From NCBI RefSeq assembly GCF_000169095.1, contig NZ_AAVU01000036.1, positions 1 to 64,000 of the forward strand: 64,000 bases of DNA, in the 5' to 3' direction. The notes below the pieces were generated by a model. It was not told where the DNA came from. It saw only the letters and a program-made list of their open reading frames with translations, and made no database searches. Below are positions 43,503 to 52,527 of this stretch, in pieces. Within the stretch, counting starts at the first letter, position 1. Each line of letters begins with the position of its first letter. A program made the translations under genes and the position numbers. The stretch comes from Lyngbya sp. PCC 8106 (lineage in GTDB: Bacteria > Cyanobacteriota > Cyanobacteriia > Cyanobacteriales > Microcoleaceae).

Positions 43503-45194
43503 ATGTCTGTAGAAGTTTGGACGACTATTTTTGTGATCATCTCATTTATTCTTTATCTCTATATTGGTTGGAGTTCGAGAGTTCGAGATAGTAAAGAATT
43601 TTATGTAGCCGGACAAGGGGTTCCTTCCCTCGCTAATGGTGCTGCAACTGCGGCGGATTGGATGTCGGCAGCTTCGTTTATTTCGATGGCAGGATTAATC
43701 TCTTTTTTGGGATACGATGGTTCAATTTATTTGATGGGATGGACGGGTGGTTATGTATTATTAGCATTACTTCTTGCCCCCTATTTACGCAAGTTTGGGA
43801 AGTACACCGTTCCTGATTTTGTCGGCGATCGCTATTACTCAAATATTGCCCGTTTAGTGGCTGTTGTTGCGGCGATTTTTGTCTCCTTAACCTATGTCGC
43901 CGGACAAATGCGAGGCGTGGGAATTGTCTTTAGTCGGTTCCTACAAGTCAACATCGAAACAGGTGTGATCATTGGCATGGTAATTGTTGGATTTTTTGCC
44001 GTTTTAGGCGGCATGAAAGGCATTACTTGGACACAAGTTGCTCAATATGTTGTGTTAATTTTTGCCTTCTTAATTCCAGCGATCGCAATTTCTATTCTTC
44101 TGACTGGAAATCCCGTTCCCCAAGTCAGTTTTGCCTTCAGTGATATCATTCCCAAACTCAACCAAATTCAAACGGATTTAGGGTTTCAAGAATACACCCA
44201 ACCCTTTGTGAATAAATCCATGTTAGACGTGCTGTTTATCACTATTGCTTTAATGGTGGGAACAGCCGGTTTACCTCATGTGATCGTCCGCTTTTATACC
44301 GTTCCTGATGTTCGTGCTGCTCGATATTCAGCCGGTTGGGCGTTATTATTTATTGCCCTGTTATATACTACTGCACCTGCACTTGCTTCCTTTGCTCGTT
44401 ACAACTTAATTACCACCTTACATGACCAACCCATCGAAGAAGTACGTCAATTAGATTGGGTGAATAAATGGGAACAAACCGGACTTTTAGCCTTTGAAGA
44501 CAAGAACAACGACGGACGCTTTCAACTCACTCCTAATGCTGAAACAAACGAAATCACAATTGACCGTGATATCATCGTTCTTTCGACTCCAGAAGTCGCT
44601 AAATTAGCCCCTTGGGTGATTGCATTAGTCGCCGCCGGAGGACTTGCCGCCGCTTTATCAACAGCTTCCGGTTTATTACTCGTTATCTCTAGTTCGGTTG
44701 CTCACGATGTTTATTATCGCATGATTAACCCCGGAGCATCAGAATCTTTGCGAGTGATGGTCGGTCGAATTATGGTCGGATTTGCGATCGCTATTGCTGG
44801 ATATTTTGGGGTGAATCCCCCTGGATTTGTTGCCCAAGTTGTAGCGTTTGCATTTGGGTTAGCAGCAGCAAGTTTCTTCCCGGTTATTATTCTGGGAGTG
44901 TTTGATAAACGCACGAACCGAGAAGGCGCAATTGCGGGAATGATTGTCGGTTTAGCCTTCACAATATTCTACATTCTTGGGGTGAAATTCTACAACATGG
45001 AACCCTGGTTTTTTGGGGTTTCGGCTGAGGGAATTGGCACCTTAGGGATGATTCTCAACTTCATCGTCACTTTTGGGGTTTCTCGCGTAACACCACCCCC
45101 ACCTGAGTCGGTTCAAAGGTTAGTTGAGGAGTTAAGAACTCCCGGTGATGAACCGCCTGCAATTGAAGAAGTTGGAGAAGACTATTTGGATTAA
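43503..45194 (+). CDS. Sodium:solute symporter (acetate/monocarboxylate-type), large subunit
   Basis: A 563-residue symporter of the SSS family, in the DUF4212-associated (VC_2705/ActP-like) branch. About 13 membrane segments are present. Family motifs include 'SKEFYVAGQGVPSLANGAATAADWMSAASFISMAG', 'GMKGITWTQVAQYVVLIFAFL', 'GTAGLPHVIVRFYTV' and 'AAGGLAAALSTASGLLLVISSSV'. A hydrophilic insert (about 295-355) lies mid-protein. Substrates in this branch are small organic acids such as acetate, but none is proven here. AGGAGAG precedes the ATG. It forms a two-gene operon with the DUF4212 gene. Confidence 0.9.
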   Translation: MSVEVWTTIFVIISFILYLYIGWSSRVRDSKEFYVAGQGVPSLANGAATAADWMSAASFISMAGLISFLGYDGSIYLMGWTGGYVLLALLLAPYLRKFGKYTVPDFVGDRYYSNIARLVAVVAAIFVSLTYVAGQMRGVGIVFSRFLQVNIETGVIIGMVIVGFFAVLGGMKGITWTQVAQYVVLIFAFLIPAIAISILLTGNPVPQVSFAFSDIIPKLNQIQTDLGFQEYTQPFVNKSMLDVLFITIALMVGTAGLPHVIVRFYTVPDVRAARYSAGWALLFIALLYTTAPALASFARYNLITTLHDQPIEEVRQLDWVNKWEQTGLLAFEDKNNDGRFQLTPNAETNEITIDRDIIVLSTPEVAKLAPWVIALVAAGGLAAALSTASGLLLVISSSVAHDVYYRMINPGASESLRVMVGRIMVGFAIAIAGYFGVNPPGFVAQVVAFAFGLAAASFFPVIILGVFDKRTNREGAIAGMIVGLAFTIFYILGVKFYNMEPWFFGVSAEGIGTLGMILNFIVTFGVSRVTPPPPESVQRLVEELRTPGDEPPAIEEVGEDYLD

Positions 45195-45209
45195 TTTTAA
45201 TCCGTTTGG

Positions 45210-45232
45210 AGGACATGGCATTCCTATGTCCT
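45210..45232. terminator. Possible bidirectional terminator hairpin between symporter and trpF
   Basis: A 7-bp perfect stem (AGGACAT/ATGTCCT) with a 9-base loop lies in the 42-bp convergent gap. It lacks a T-tract on either strand, so it is a weak terminator candidate. Confidence 0.4.
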
Positions 45233-45236
45233 TCAA

Positions 45237-45869
45237 TCAAGCCGATTTTAAAAGCACTTGAAATAATTGCCTAACTTTGTCTAAATCTTTATCACCGGGA
45301 GACTGTTCAACACCACTTGATAAATCAATTCCATCCGGTTTTAATAAATTTAACGCTTCTAATACGTTATCCGGTGTTAAACCGCCTGCCAATAACCACC
45401 GGATTGACGGACGAAATTGTTGTAAACTATTCCAATCTAAAGTGTGACCTGTTCCTCCTAATTGTTGAGGATGATAGGCATCTAGGAGTAAAGTATCAAC
45501 GTGATCAATATAAGTTTCAGCTAAATCTAACGCTTCTGGGGTTTTCACTCGAATAGCTTTAATAATTTCTAAATGGGGGAATGATTGACGGAGGCGATCG
45601 CAAAATTCCAAAGATTCGCCACCATGTAGTTGAATTCCAGTCAAGTCTGCTGCCAATAGAGTTTGACTAATTTCCTCTAGGCTAGCATTAGCAAAAACCC
45701 CGATTCGTTCTACCGTTATCGGTAAAAGTTCAATAACTGCTTGAATATTTTGAGGAGTGATAAACCGAGGCGAACTCTGAACACAAATAAATCCTAGAGT
45801 CGTCGCCCCCAACTCAGCGATCGCTTTTCCCTGATCGGGTTTCGTAATTCCACAAATTTTAACCCGCAT
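45237..45869 (-). CDS. trpF: Phosphoribosylanthranilate isomerase
   Basis: A 210-residue (beta/alpha)8 enzyme that converts N-(5'-phosphoribosyl)anthranilate to the carboxyphenylamino-deoxyribulose phosphate, the third step of tryptophan synthesis. The start 'MRVKICGITKPDQGKAI' contains the catalytic Cys6. 'LGFICVQSSPRFI', 'GIQLHGGES', 'TLLLDAYHPQQLGGTGHTLDW' and the phosphate-binding 'LLAGGLTPDNV' and 'GIDLSSGVEQSPGDKD' complete the family pattern. It is not clustered with other trp genes, which is normal for cyanobacteria. Confidence 0.95.
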   Translation of the reverse strand: MRVKICGITKPDQGKAIAELGATTLGFICVQSSPRFITPQNIQAVIELLPITVERIGVFANASLEEISQTLLAADLTGIQLHGGESLEFCDRLRQSFPHLEIIKAIRVKTPEALDLAETYIDHVDTLLLDAYHPQQLGGTGHTLDWNSLQQFRPSIRWLLAGGLTPDNVLEALNLLKPDGIDLSSGVEQSPGDKDLDKVRQLFQVLLKSA

Positions 45870-46042
45870 TTGAATACCTAAGTCTCTATTTTTTTTATTT
45901 TAAACTCAAATCCTGATCACGACCTTGATAAATCTATCGGAAGTTAGATGAAAAAATTTCTTAATCTAGTTTAGAGTTGTTGCAAGTTTTAACAAATATG
46001 TTAATTATTTCAACAATTTTATACTTTCGGCAAACTCATCCC

Positions 46043-46110
46043 TATAATACCAGATAACCTTAAACCTGACCGCATTTTAAGCATCAATTAATTTAAGAGG
46101 AGAACCCAAT
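46043..46110 (+). promoter_or_regulatory. psaK promoter -10 and ribosome binding site that decides a TTG start
   Basis: TATAAT at 46043-46048 is a consensus -10 with no good -35. AGGAGA at 46099-46104 is 6-7 bases before a TTG at 46111, while the first ATG (46123) is 18 bases from it. The spacing favours the TTG as the start codon. Confidence 0.5.
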
Positions 46111-46395
46111 TTGATTTACTCTATGTTACATCTGGCTGTGCAATCTACCGTTCCCTCTACATCGCAGTGGTCGCCGAAAGTCGCACTGATTATGATTCTC
46201 TGTAACTTATTTGCGATCGCCATTGGATTTTATGCGATTCCTCAAAAAAATCGAGGTCGAGGCCCTGCTCTTCCGGTGCAATTACCCGGTTTATTTGCAG
46301 GCTTCGGTGTTCCTGAATTGTTAGCAACAGCCAGTTTCGGACATTTATTAGGTGCCGGAATGATTCTCGGATTGAGTAACGCAGGTGTCCTCTAA
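46111..46395 (+). CDS. psaK: Photosystem I reaction centre subunit PsaK
   Basis: A 94-residue PSI subunit X with two membrane segments: 'WSPKVALIMILCNLFAIAIGFYAI' and 'LLATASFGHLLGAGMILGL', joined by a basic loop (PQKNRGRGPALPVQLPG). The C-terminal 'FGVPELLATASFGHLLGAG' matches cyanobacterial PsaK. It sits at the edge of PSI and helps take up energy from phycobilisomes. A TTG start at 46111 is preferred because of the AGGAGA spacing; an ATG start at 46123 would shorten it by four residues. The gene for an M50 protease follows. Confidence 0.93.
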   Translation: MIYSMLHLAVQSTVPSTSQWSPKVALIMILCNLFAIAIGFYAIPQKNRGRGPALPVQLPGLFAGFGVPELLATASFGHLLGAGMILGLSNAGVL

Positions 46396-46492
46396 ACCCG
46401 AGCTGAGGAGCGTTGTTGGTACACTAGAAAGAGAACATAATCAATCCTGGGTATCAACAACAGGAATAGCGAGAGTTAAGGATATAAAGCCC

Positions 46493-47698
46493 ATGCAAGC
46501 AGGTTGGCGAATAGGATCAATATTTGGGATTCCGCTCTATATCGATTCTTCTTGGTTTTTGATTTTGCTACTTGTAACCCTTGCCAATAGCCAGGATTAC
46601 TTAAAGTGGGGGCAAATCCTGTCGTGGAGTGCCGGGTTTGCCCTCTCACTATTACTATTTGGCTCTGTATTATTGCATGAGCTAGGGCATAGTTTAGTTG
46701 CCAAATCTCAAGGAATTCAAGTCAATTCTATCACCTTATTTTTATTTGGAGGAATTGCATCAATTGATCGCGAATCCAAAACCCCAGGTCAAGCTTTTCA
46801 AGTCGCAATTGCTGGGCCTTTGGTCAGTTTAGCACTGTTTTTTGTTTTGAGTTTAATGGCTCAGATTTTGCCTGAATCGAGTTTAACGGGCGCTTTAGCC
46901 AATCGCCTTGCGGGAATTAACCTTGTTTTAGCTTTATTTAACATGATTCCCGGCTTACCCTTAGATGGGGGTCAAGTGTTAAAAGCAGCCATTTGGAAAT
47001 TTACAGGAAGTCGTTTTGCAGGCGTTCGCTGGGCGGCGAGAACAGGTCAAGCCATCGGTTGGATCGCGATCTCTTTAGGACTAACAATCTTTTTATTAGA
47101 AAATCAATTTGGCGGTTTGTGGATTGCTTTTATTGGATGGTTTGCGGTGCGGAATGCCACCTCTTATAATCGCATGACTGATTTACAAGAAATCTTGCTC
47201 AAAGTCACCGCAGAAAAAACAATGACCCGAGAATTTAGAGTCGTTGATGCAGATTTAACCCTACGAGAATTTGCCGACGAATATCTAATTACACCGGACA
47301 CCGTTCCCGTCTATTTTGCGGCTTCTAATGGTCGTTATCGAGGGTTGGTTTCGATTGATGCTCTACGAGTCATTGAACGTAGCCAATGGAATATTCAAAC
47401 CCTAAATGATGTGGTTAAACCCCTCGAACAATTAGTCACGATCTTGGAAAAAACACCTTTATTTGAGGTGATTAACAATCTAGAAATACAAAAACTTTCT
47501 CGGATCACTGTTTTATCTCCAGCCGGGGCTGTAGCAGGTATAATTGATCGCGGTGATATTGTTCGGGCTGTATTAACTGAAATGAAAGTTCCGGTTCCTG
47601 AAGGTGAGATTAAACGCATTAAATCAGAAGGAAATTATCCACCCGGATTACCTCTAGTTTCCATCGCCCAAACAACTGCTTCTTATAGCAAAGCTTAA
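46493..47698 (+). CDS. Site-2 protease family (M50) metalloprotease with CBS domains
   Basis: A 401-residue intramembrane zinc protease. HELGH at 62-66 supplies two zinc ligands and the catalytic Glu63, and the third ligand is in 'NMIPGLPLDGGQVLKAAI'. Around six membrane segments are followed by two CBS domains (about 235-390; 'VTAEKTMTREFRVVDADLTLREFADEYLI' and a second copy ending 'AGIIDRGDIVRAVL'). CBS domains sense adenine nucleotides. ATG 46493 gives the usual start 'MQAGWRIGSIFGIPLYID' with AAGGA upstream. A GTG at 46385, overlapping psaK, would add 36 residues that look unrelated to the family. Confidence 0.9.
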   Translation: MQAGWRIGSIFGIPLYIDSSWFLILLLVTLANSQDYLKWGQILSWSAGFALSLLLFGSVLLHELGHSLVAKSQGIQVNSITLFLFGGIASIDRESKTPGQAFQVAIAGPLVSLALFFVLSLMAQILPESSLTGALANRLAGINLVLALFNMIPGLPLDGGQVLKAAIWKFTGSRFAGVRWAARTGQAIGWIAISLGLTIFLLENQFGGLWIAFIGWFAVRNATSYNRMTDLQEILLKVTAEKTMTREFRVVDADLTLREFADEYLITPDTVPVYFAASNGRYRGLVSIDALRVIERSQWNIQTLNDVVKPLEQLVTILEKTPLFEVINNLEIQKLSRITVLSPAGAVAGIIDRGDIVRAVLTEMKVPVPEGEIKRIKSEGNYPPGLPLVSIAQTTASYSKA

Positions 47699-47866
47699 AG
47701 ATTTTTTCTAGAGTTCAGTACCACTCTCTCGGATTATTTTCTGGGAGTTTTGTTTTATAGTATAGCCTCAACTCTCTCTTGATTGTATGAAAAACACCTG
47801 AACTCAATGAGTAAGCGTTATCATAGGAATGATTAAATCCGATCAAATCTGTTGGTGGCTATGTAA

Positions 47867-50800
47867 ATGAAACCGTTTGTTCATCTGTTGACTCAGATTT
47901 TCACTAGACTACCCCTGCGAGTTGTTTTGATTGTTCCCTTTATATTGCAAATTTTCGGGACAGTTGGACTGGTTGGGTATCTTTCTTTTAAAAACGGACA
48001 ACAAGCCGTTGAAGACTTAGCACAGCAGTTAATGGATGAGGTGGGAGATCGGGTTGAGCAGAATTTTTCTAGTTATTTGAATACCCTAGAAAAAATCACC
48101 AAAAATAATGCAGAAGCCTTAAAAATGGGGATTTTACCTGCGGAAAATCTCGAAGTGTTACAGCGTTATTTTTGGCAGCAAATACAAATTTTTGAGCGAG
48201 CTAATGCTATCGGAATTGCTACAGAAAACAAAGATTTTTTAATAATTGAAACTCCCAGACTGGGAACACTAATTCTGAGAATTTATAATCAATCCACTCA
48301 AGGACAACAATATAACTACCAACTGAATGACCAAGGAAATCCGATTCAACTGGTTGAAACTCATTCTTATGATCCTCATAACGATCCGCCCGGTAATCCT
48401 TGGTATAGCCGAACAAAAAAGGCAGGAAAATCAATCTGGATACACAGTGTTTCTGCGCCTTTAGGTTATGACAAACCTATTGTAACTCTCGTTAATTTTC
48501 AACCCTTTTATAATCAGCAAGGCAAATTTTCAGGAGTGGTTACTGCGGCTTTTCATCTCTCTCAAATTGGAGAGTTTTTAGCAAAGCTGGAAATTGGAAA
48601 AACGGGAGAGGCATTTATTATTGATGGCGAAGGATTTTTGATTGCCACTTCTACAGGAGAACTCCCTTTTATTCAGAATTTTGATATTGATAAAGCCCGA
48701 ACGCTCGATCCGAAAAGACGGAAAAAGTTAGCAATTAAAAGTGAAAGTTTTCTGGTTCAAAATGCCACCCAAACCCTGTTAGATAGTTTTAAAAGTTTAA
48801 AGCAAATTGATCGCCGTCAACAGCTTAATTTTAAATTTTATAATCAAAAGTATTTTTTACAAGTTACTCCCGCTCAACAAGATAAAGGCTTAGAGTTTTT
48901 TACGGTAATTGTTGTACCGGAATCGGACTTTATGGCTCAAATTTATGCCAATACTCGCACAACCGTTATTTTATGTATTATTGCTTTAAGCGTAGCCCTA
49001 ATTTTAGGCATTCTCACAACTCGTTGGGTGATAAAACCTATCCTAAAATTAAATCAAGCTGCTAAAGATATCGCCCAGGGAAAATGGGATAAAACGATAG
49101 AAACAAAACGCAGCGATGAACTAGGAGAACTCGCCCATTCTTTTAACCAAATGGCACATCAACTACAAGCTTCTTTTGCCGAACTTAAAGATAGTGAAAG
49201 TCGCTTATTTCAATACCTTGAAGCCTTACCTGTAGGAGTATCTGTTCACGATATCACCGGAAAACTGTATTATGCAAATCAAACCAGTAGACAACTGTTA
49301 AATATTCAAACTCTTTTGGATGCTCAAGCAAAAGAACTGAGTCAAGCTTACCAAATTTATCAAGCGGGAACCGGAAAACTTTATCCCACAAATGCTTTAC
49401 CTGCGGTTCGGGCTTTAAAAGGAGAAATTGTTTACATTGATGATCTGGAAATTCACTACCCGAATAAAATTTTACCCATAGAAGTTTGGGCAACTCCAAT
49501 TTATAATGAACAAGGTCAAATCATATATGCGATCGCTGCTTTTCAAGATATTACCCAACGTAAACAAGCCGAACAACTATTAGCCGACTACAACTGCACC
49601 TTAGAAGCACAAGTGACTCAACGCACCCAAGAACTCGCAGAAGCCAAAGAAAAAGCCGAAGTAGCCAACGTTGCTAAAAGTGCTTTTATTGCCAATATGA
49701 GCCATGAATTACGCACTCCACTGAATGCGATTTTGGGATTTTCTCAAATTATGAATCGTTCATCTAATCTTCCCAATGAACATCAAGAAAGTGTCAAAAT
49801 TATTAACCGTAGTGGAGAGTATTTACTCACCCTGATTAATAATATTTTAGATGTGTCTAAAATCGAAGCCGGAAAAATCACACTCAACTCTAAGAATTTT
49901 TATCTGGTTCGACTCTTAGATGAAATTGAAGAATTATTTAAGCTAAAATCGATCAATCAAGGACTACAATTATATTTTGAACGTGAAGATAATATTCCTC
50001 AATATATTCAAACCGATGAGTTGAAATTACGGGAAGTTTTAATTAACTTACTCAGCAATGCCATGAAGTTCACCCAGGTTGGAGGTATTTATCTGAGAGT
50101 GAAAACTAGATCAACTCCCGAAACAGAACCCTCAACTCAAACCCTCTATTTTGAAGTCGAAGATACAGGAGTGGGAATTTTATCAGAAGAACTCAGTCAA
50201 CTATTTGAAGCTTTTAGTCAGACTCAAAGCGGAAAACAAGCCCAAGAAGGAACAGGTTTAGGGTTAGCCATTAGTCAGAAATTTGTAGAACTTATGGGCG
50301 GTGAAATTAACGTTAAAAGTCAAGCAGGAGTCGGAACTATTTTTAGCTTTAATATTCAGGTAAACGTAGTTCAACCTACAGAAGTAGAAACCCAAACCTC
50401 TCCTCGGAAAATTATTGCCCTTGAACCCCATCAACCTTGTTATAAACTTCTAATTGTTGATGATAACCTGATTAACCGTAAACTGTTAATTCAACTGCTG
50501 AATCCTTTTGGGTTTGAACTCAAAGAAGCAACAAATGGCAAAGAAGCAATTGAAATTTGGCAAGACTGGGAACCGCATTTGATTTGGATGGATATGAGAA
50601 TGCCTGTGATGGATGGTTATGCAGCCACAACCCAGATTAAAACCACAACCAAAGGACAAGCAACGGCGATTATTGCGATTACGGCTAGCGTATTAGAAGA
50701 GGATAGAAATATTATTCTCTCAGCCGGATGTGATGACTTTGTGCGGAAACCCTTTCAAGAATCTATAATATTTGAAATGCTGGAAAAACATTTAGGAGTT

Positions 50801-51061
50801 CGTTTTATTTATGAAGAAATTAATGTCTCTACGAAACAAGAAATTAGTTCTACTTTAGATGTAGATAGCTTAAAAGTCATGCCACCCGATTGGTTAGAGG
50901 AACTTTATCAAGCCTCAATGGATTTAGATGATGACTGGGTTTTAACACTTATTACTCAAATTCCTGAAAATCAAGCTTCTCTGGCAACAGCTTTAACCTA
51001 TTGTGTTAAAAATTTTCGTTTGGATAAAATTATTGATTTAATTGAAATTATAAAAAGATGA
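47867..51061 (+). CDS. Cache-domain hybrid histidine kinase (Cache-HAMP-PAS-HisKA-HATPase-REC)
   Basis: A 1064-residue kinase. A membrane segment (about 18-38) is followed by a large extracytoplasmic double-Cache-type sensor (about 40-360; note 'NPWYSRTKKAGKSIW' and 'GKTGEAFIIDGEGFLIATS'), a second membrane segment (about 365-388), HAMP, a PAS domain ('YLEALPVGVSVHDITGKLYYAN'), HisKA with His613 (SHELRTPLNAILGF), HATPase (GTGLGLAIS) and a receiver with Asp909 (IWMDMRMPVMDG). The C-terminal 80 residues are helical. The stop overlaps the next gene's ATG by four bases (ATGA), so it is translated with the REC-LOV-GGDEF protein. Confidence 0.92.
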   Translation: MKPFVHLLTQIFTRLPLRVVLIVPFILQIFGTVGLVGYLSFKNGQQAVEDLAQQLMDEVGDRVEQNFSSYLNTLEKITKNNAEALKMGILPAENLEVLQRYFWQQIQIFERANAIGIATENKDFLIIETPRLGTLILRIYNQSTQGQQYNYQLNDQGNPIQLVETHSYDPHNDPPGNPWYSRTKKAGKSIWIHSVSAPLGYDKPIVTLVNFQPFYNQQGKFSGVVTAAFHLSQIGEFLAKLEIGKTGEAFIIDGEGFLIATSTGELPFIQNFDIDKARTLDPKRRKKLAIKSESFLVQNATQTLLDSFKSLKQIDRRQQLNFKFYNQKYFLQVTPAQQDKGLEFFTVIVVPESDFMAQIYANTRTTVILCIIALSVALILGILTTRWVIKPILKLNQAAKDIAQGKWDKTIETKRSDELGELAHSFNQMAHQLQASFAELKDSESRLFQYLEALPVGVSVHDITGKLYYANQTSRQLLNIQTLLDAQAKELSQAYQIYQAGTGKLYPTNALPAVRALKGEIVYIDDLEIHYPNKILPIEVWATPIYNEQGQIIYAIAAFQDITQRKQAEQLLADYNCTLEAQVTQRTQELAEAKEKAEVANVAKSAFIANMSHELRTPLNAILGFSQIMNRSSNLPNEHQESVKIINRSGEYLLTLINNILDVSKIEAGKITLNSKNFYLVRLLDEIEELFKLKSINQGLQLYFEREDNIPQYIQTDELKLREVLINLLSNAMKFTQVGGIYLRVKTRSTPETEPSTQTLYFEVEDTGVGILSEELSQLFEAFSQTQSGKQAQEGTGLGLAISQKFVELMGGEINVKSQAGVGTIFSFNIQVNVVQPTEVETQTSPRKIIALEPHQPCYKLLIVDDNLINRKLLIQLLNPFGFELKEATNGKEAIEIWQDWEPHLIWMDMRMPVMDGYAATTQIKTTTKGQATAIIAITASVLEEDRNIILSAGCDDFVRKPFQESIIFEMLEKHLGVRFIYEEINVSTKQEISSTLDVDSLKVMPPDWLEELYQASMDLDDDWVLTLITQIPENQASLATALTYCVKNFRLDKIIDLIEIIKR

Positions 51062-52491
51062 ATAACCTTTTAACATCTTCTCAACCCGAAAATATTTTAA
51101 TTGTTGATGATCATCCCGAAAATCTAAAAATTTTAACTCAGATGCTCTCTCAGAAAAATTATAAATTGCGAAAAGCAATTAATGGGGAAATGGCTTTAAA
51201 CGCAGCCTTTTCTAAGCCACCTGATTTGATTTTACTCGATATTGTTATGCCTGAAATGGATGGTTATCAAGTTTGTCAACATATCAAAGAAAATCCAATT
51301 ACATCTGAGATTCCTGTGATTTTTATCAGTGCGCTTGATGAAGCCTTTAATAAAGTGAAAGCTTTTGAGATGGGCGGAGTTGATTATATTACCAAACCTT
51401 TTCAAATCAAAGAAGTCTTAGCGAGAGTTCAGCTTCAGTTACGACTCCAACACCAAACACAACAATTAAAAGAACAAAATCAGAAACTTCAACAGGAAAT
51501 TAACACACGAAAGGAATTAGAAATTCAATTAAATTTATTTAATCAAGCGATCTTTACTTGTCGCAATGGCGTGATTATTACCGATGCTACTCAAAGCGAT
51601 AATCCGATTATTTATGTTAATCAAGCGTTTGAAAAAATTACTGGGTATTCTGTGTCAGAAGTTTGGGGTAAAAATTGCCGTTTTTTACAAGGTGAAGATC
51701 GAGATCAACCGAATTTAGATATTATCCGCAACGCCCTAAAAAATGACGAAGATTGTTTGGTAATAATACGGAACTATCGCAAAGATGGAACTCTGTTTTG
51801 GAATGAAGTCTCGATTTCTCCAGTGCGAGATGCTGGAGGAAATATTACTCACTATATTGGTATTCAAAGTGATATTACTGAACGTCATCGAATGCAAATC
51901 GCTTTAGAAGAAGCCAACCGAAAGTTACAGCATTTAGCTAATATTGATGGTTTAACTCAAATTGCCAATCGTCGCAGCTTTGATGAAACTTTAGAGCAAG
52001 AATGGAAACGTTGTTTTCGTGAACAACAACCGATTGCTTTAATTCTTTGTGATGTGGATTATTTTAAAGCTTACAACGATTATTATGGTCATTTACAAGG
52101 CGATGAATGTTTAATCCAAGTTGCTCAAGCCATCAGTCAAGTCATTAAACGTCCAGCCGATTTAGTTGCTCGTTATGGGGGCGAAGAATTTGTGGTGATT
52201 TTACCGAATACAGATGGTTCGGGGGCGCGACAAGTTGCACAATTGATTCAGGATCAAATTCGACAACTGCAAAGCCCTCATGTCAAGTCTGATGTTAGTT
52301 CATATATCACCCTAAGTTTAGGGATTTCGAGTATAATTCCGAGTGGTATGACGAGTCCAGAGCAGTTAGTCAATGCAGCCGATTCCGCTCTCTATCAAGC
52401 CAAACAACAAGGACGAGATCAGATTGTAGTTAACCCTAATATTAACCCAAAAAAACCCCAGTCTCTCAGAGAAACTGGGGAATTGTCCTAA
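51058..52491 (+). CDS. Blue-light LOV diguanylate cyclase with N-terminal receiver (REC-LOV-GGDEF)
   Basis: A 477-residue protein. The receiver (10-128) has Asp61 (LILLDIVMPEMDG). Residues about 160-275 are a LOV-type PAS: 'GKNCRFLQG' places the flavin-adduct Cys at 207, followed by 'IRNYRKDGTLFWNEVSISPV' and Gln270 in 'YIGIQSDIT', the residues that bind and respond to FMN. The GGDEF domain has GGEEF at 374-378 and the I-site RxxD at 365-368. It should make cyclic di-GMP under joint control of blue light and phosphorylation by the upstream Cache kinase. The 3' end carries the neighbour's terminator. Confidence 0.92.
   Translation: MNNLLTSSQPENILIVDDHPENLKILTQMLSQKNYKLRKAINGEMALNAAFSKPPDLILLDIVMPEMDGYQVCQHIKENPITSEIPVIFISALDEAFNKVKAFEMGGVDYITKPFQIKEVLARVQLQLRLQHQTQQLKEQNQKLQQEINTRKELEIQLNLFNQAIFTCRNGVIITDATQSDNPIIYVNQAFEKITGYSVSEVWGKNCRFLQGEDRDQPNLDIIRNALKNDEDCLVIIRNYRKDGTLFWNEVSISPVRDAGGNITHYIGIQSDITERHRMQIALEEANRKLQHLANIDGLTQIANRRSFDETLEQEWKRCFREQQPIALILCDVDYFKAYNDYYGHLQGDECLIQVAQAISQVIKRPADLVARYGGEEFVVILPNTDGSGARQVAQLIQDQIRQLQSPHVKSDVSSYITLSLGISSIIPSGMTSPEQLVNAADSALYQAKQQGRDQIVVNPNINPKKPQSLRETGELS
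52449..52480 (-). terminator. Rho-independent terminator of glgB, inside the 3' end of the convergent gene
   Basis: CCCCAG/CTGGGG plus TCTC/GAGA form a stem with a 3-base loop and a small AA bulge. Read on the minus strand, seven T follow the stem directly. It lies in the last codons of the REC-LOV-GGDEF gene. Confidence 0.8.
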
Positions 52492-52527
52492 GCAAAGTCT
52501 AGATTATATTACGCAGCACACTTAGGC

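Noticed and set aside
46385..46492. N-terminal extension of the M50 protease overlapping psaK
   Set aside because: The GTG start lacks a ribosome site, and family members start at the equivalent of 46493.
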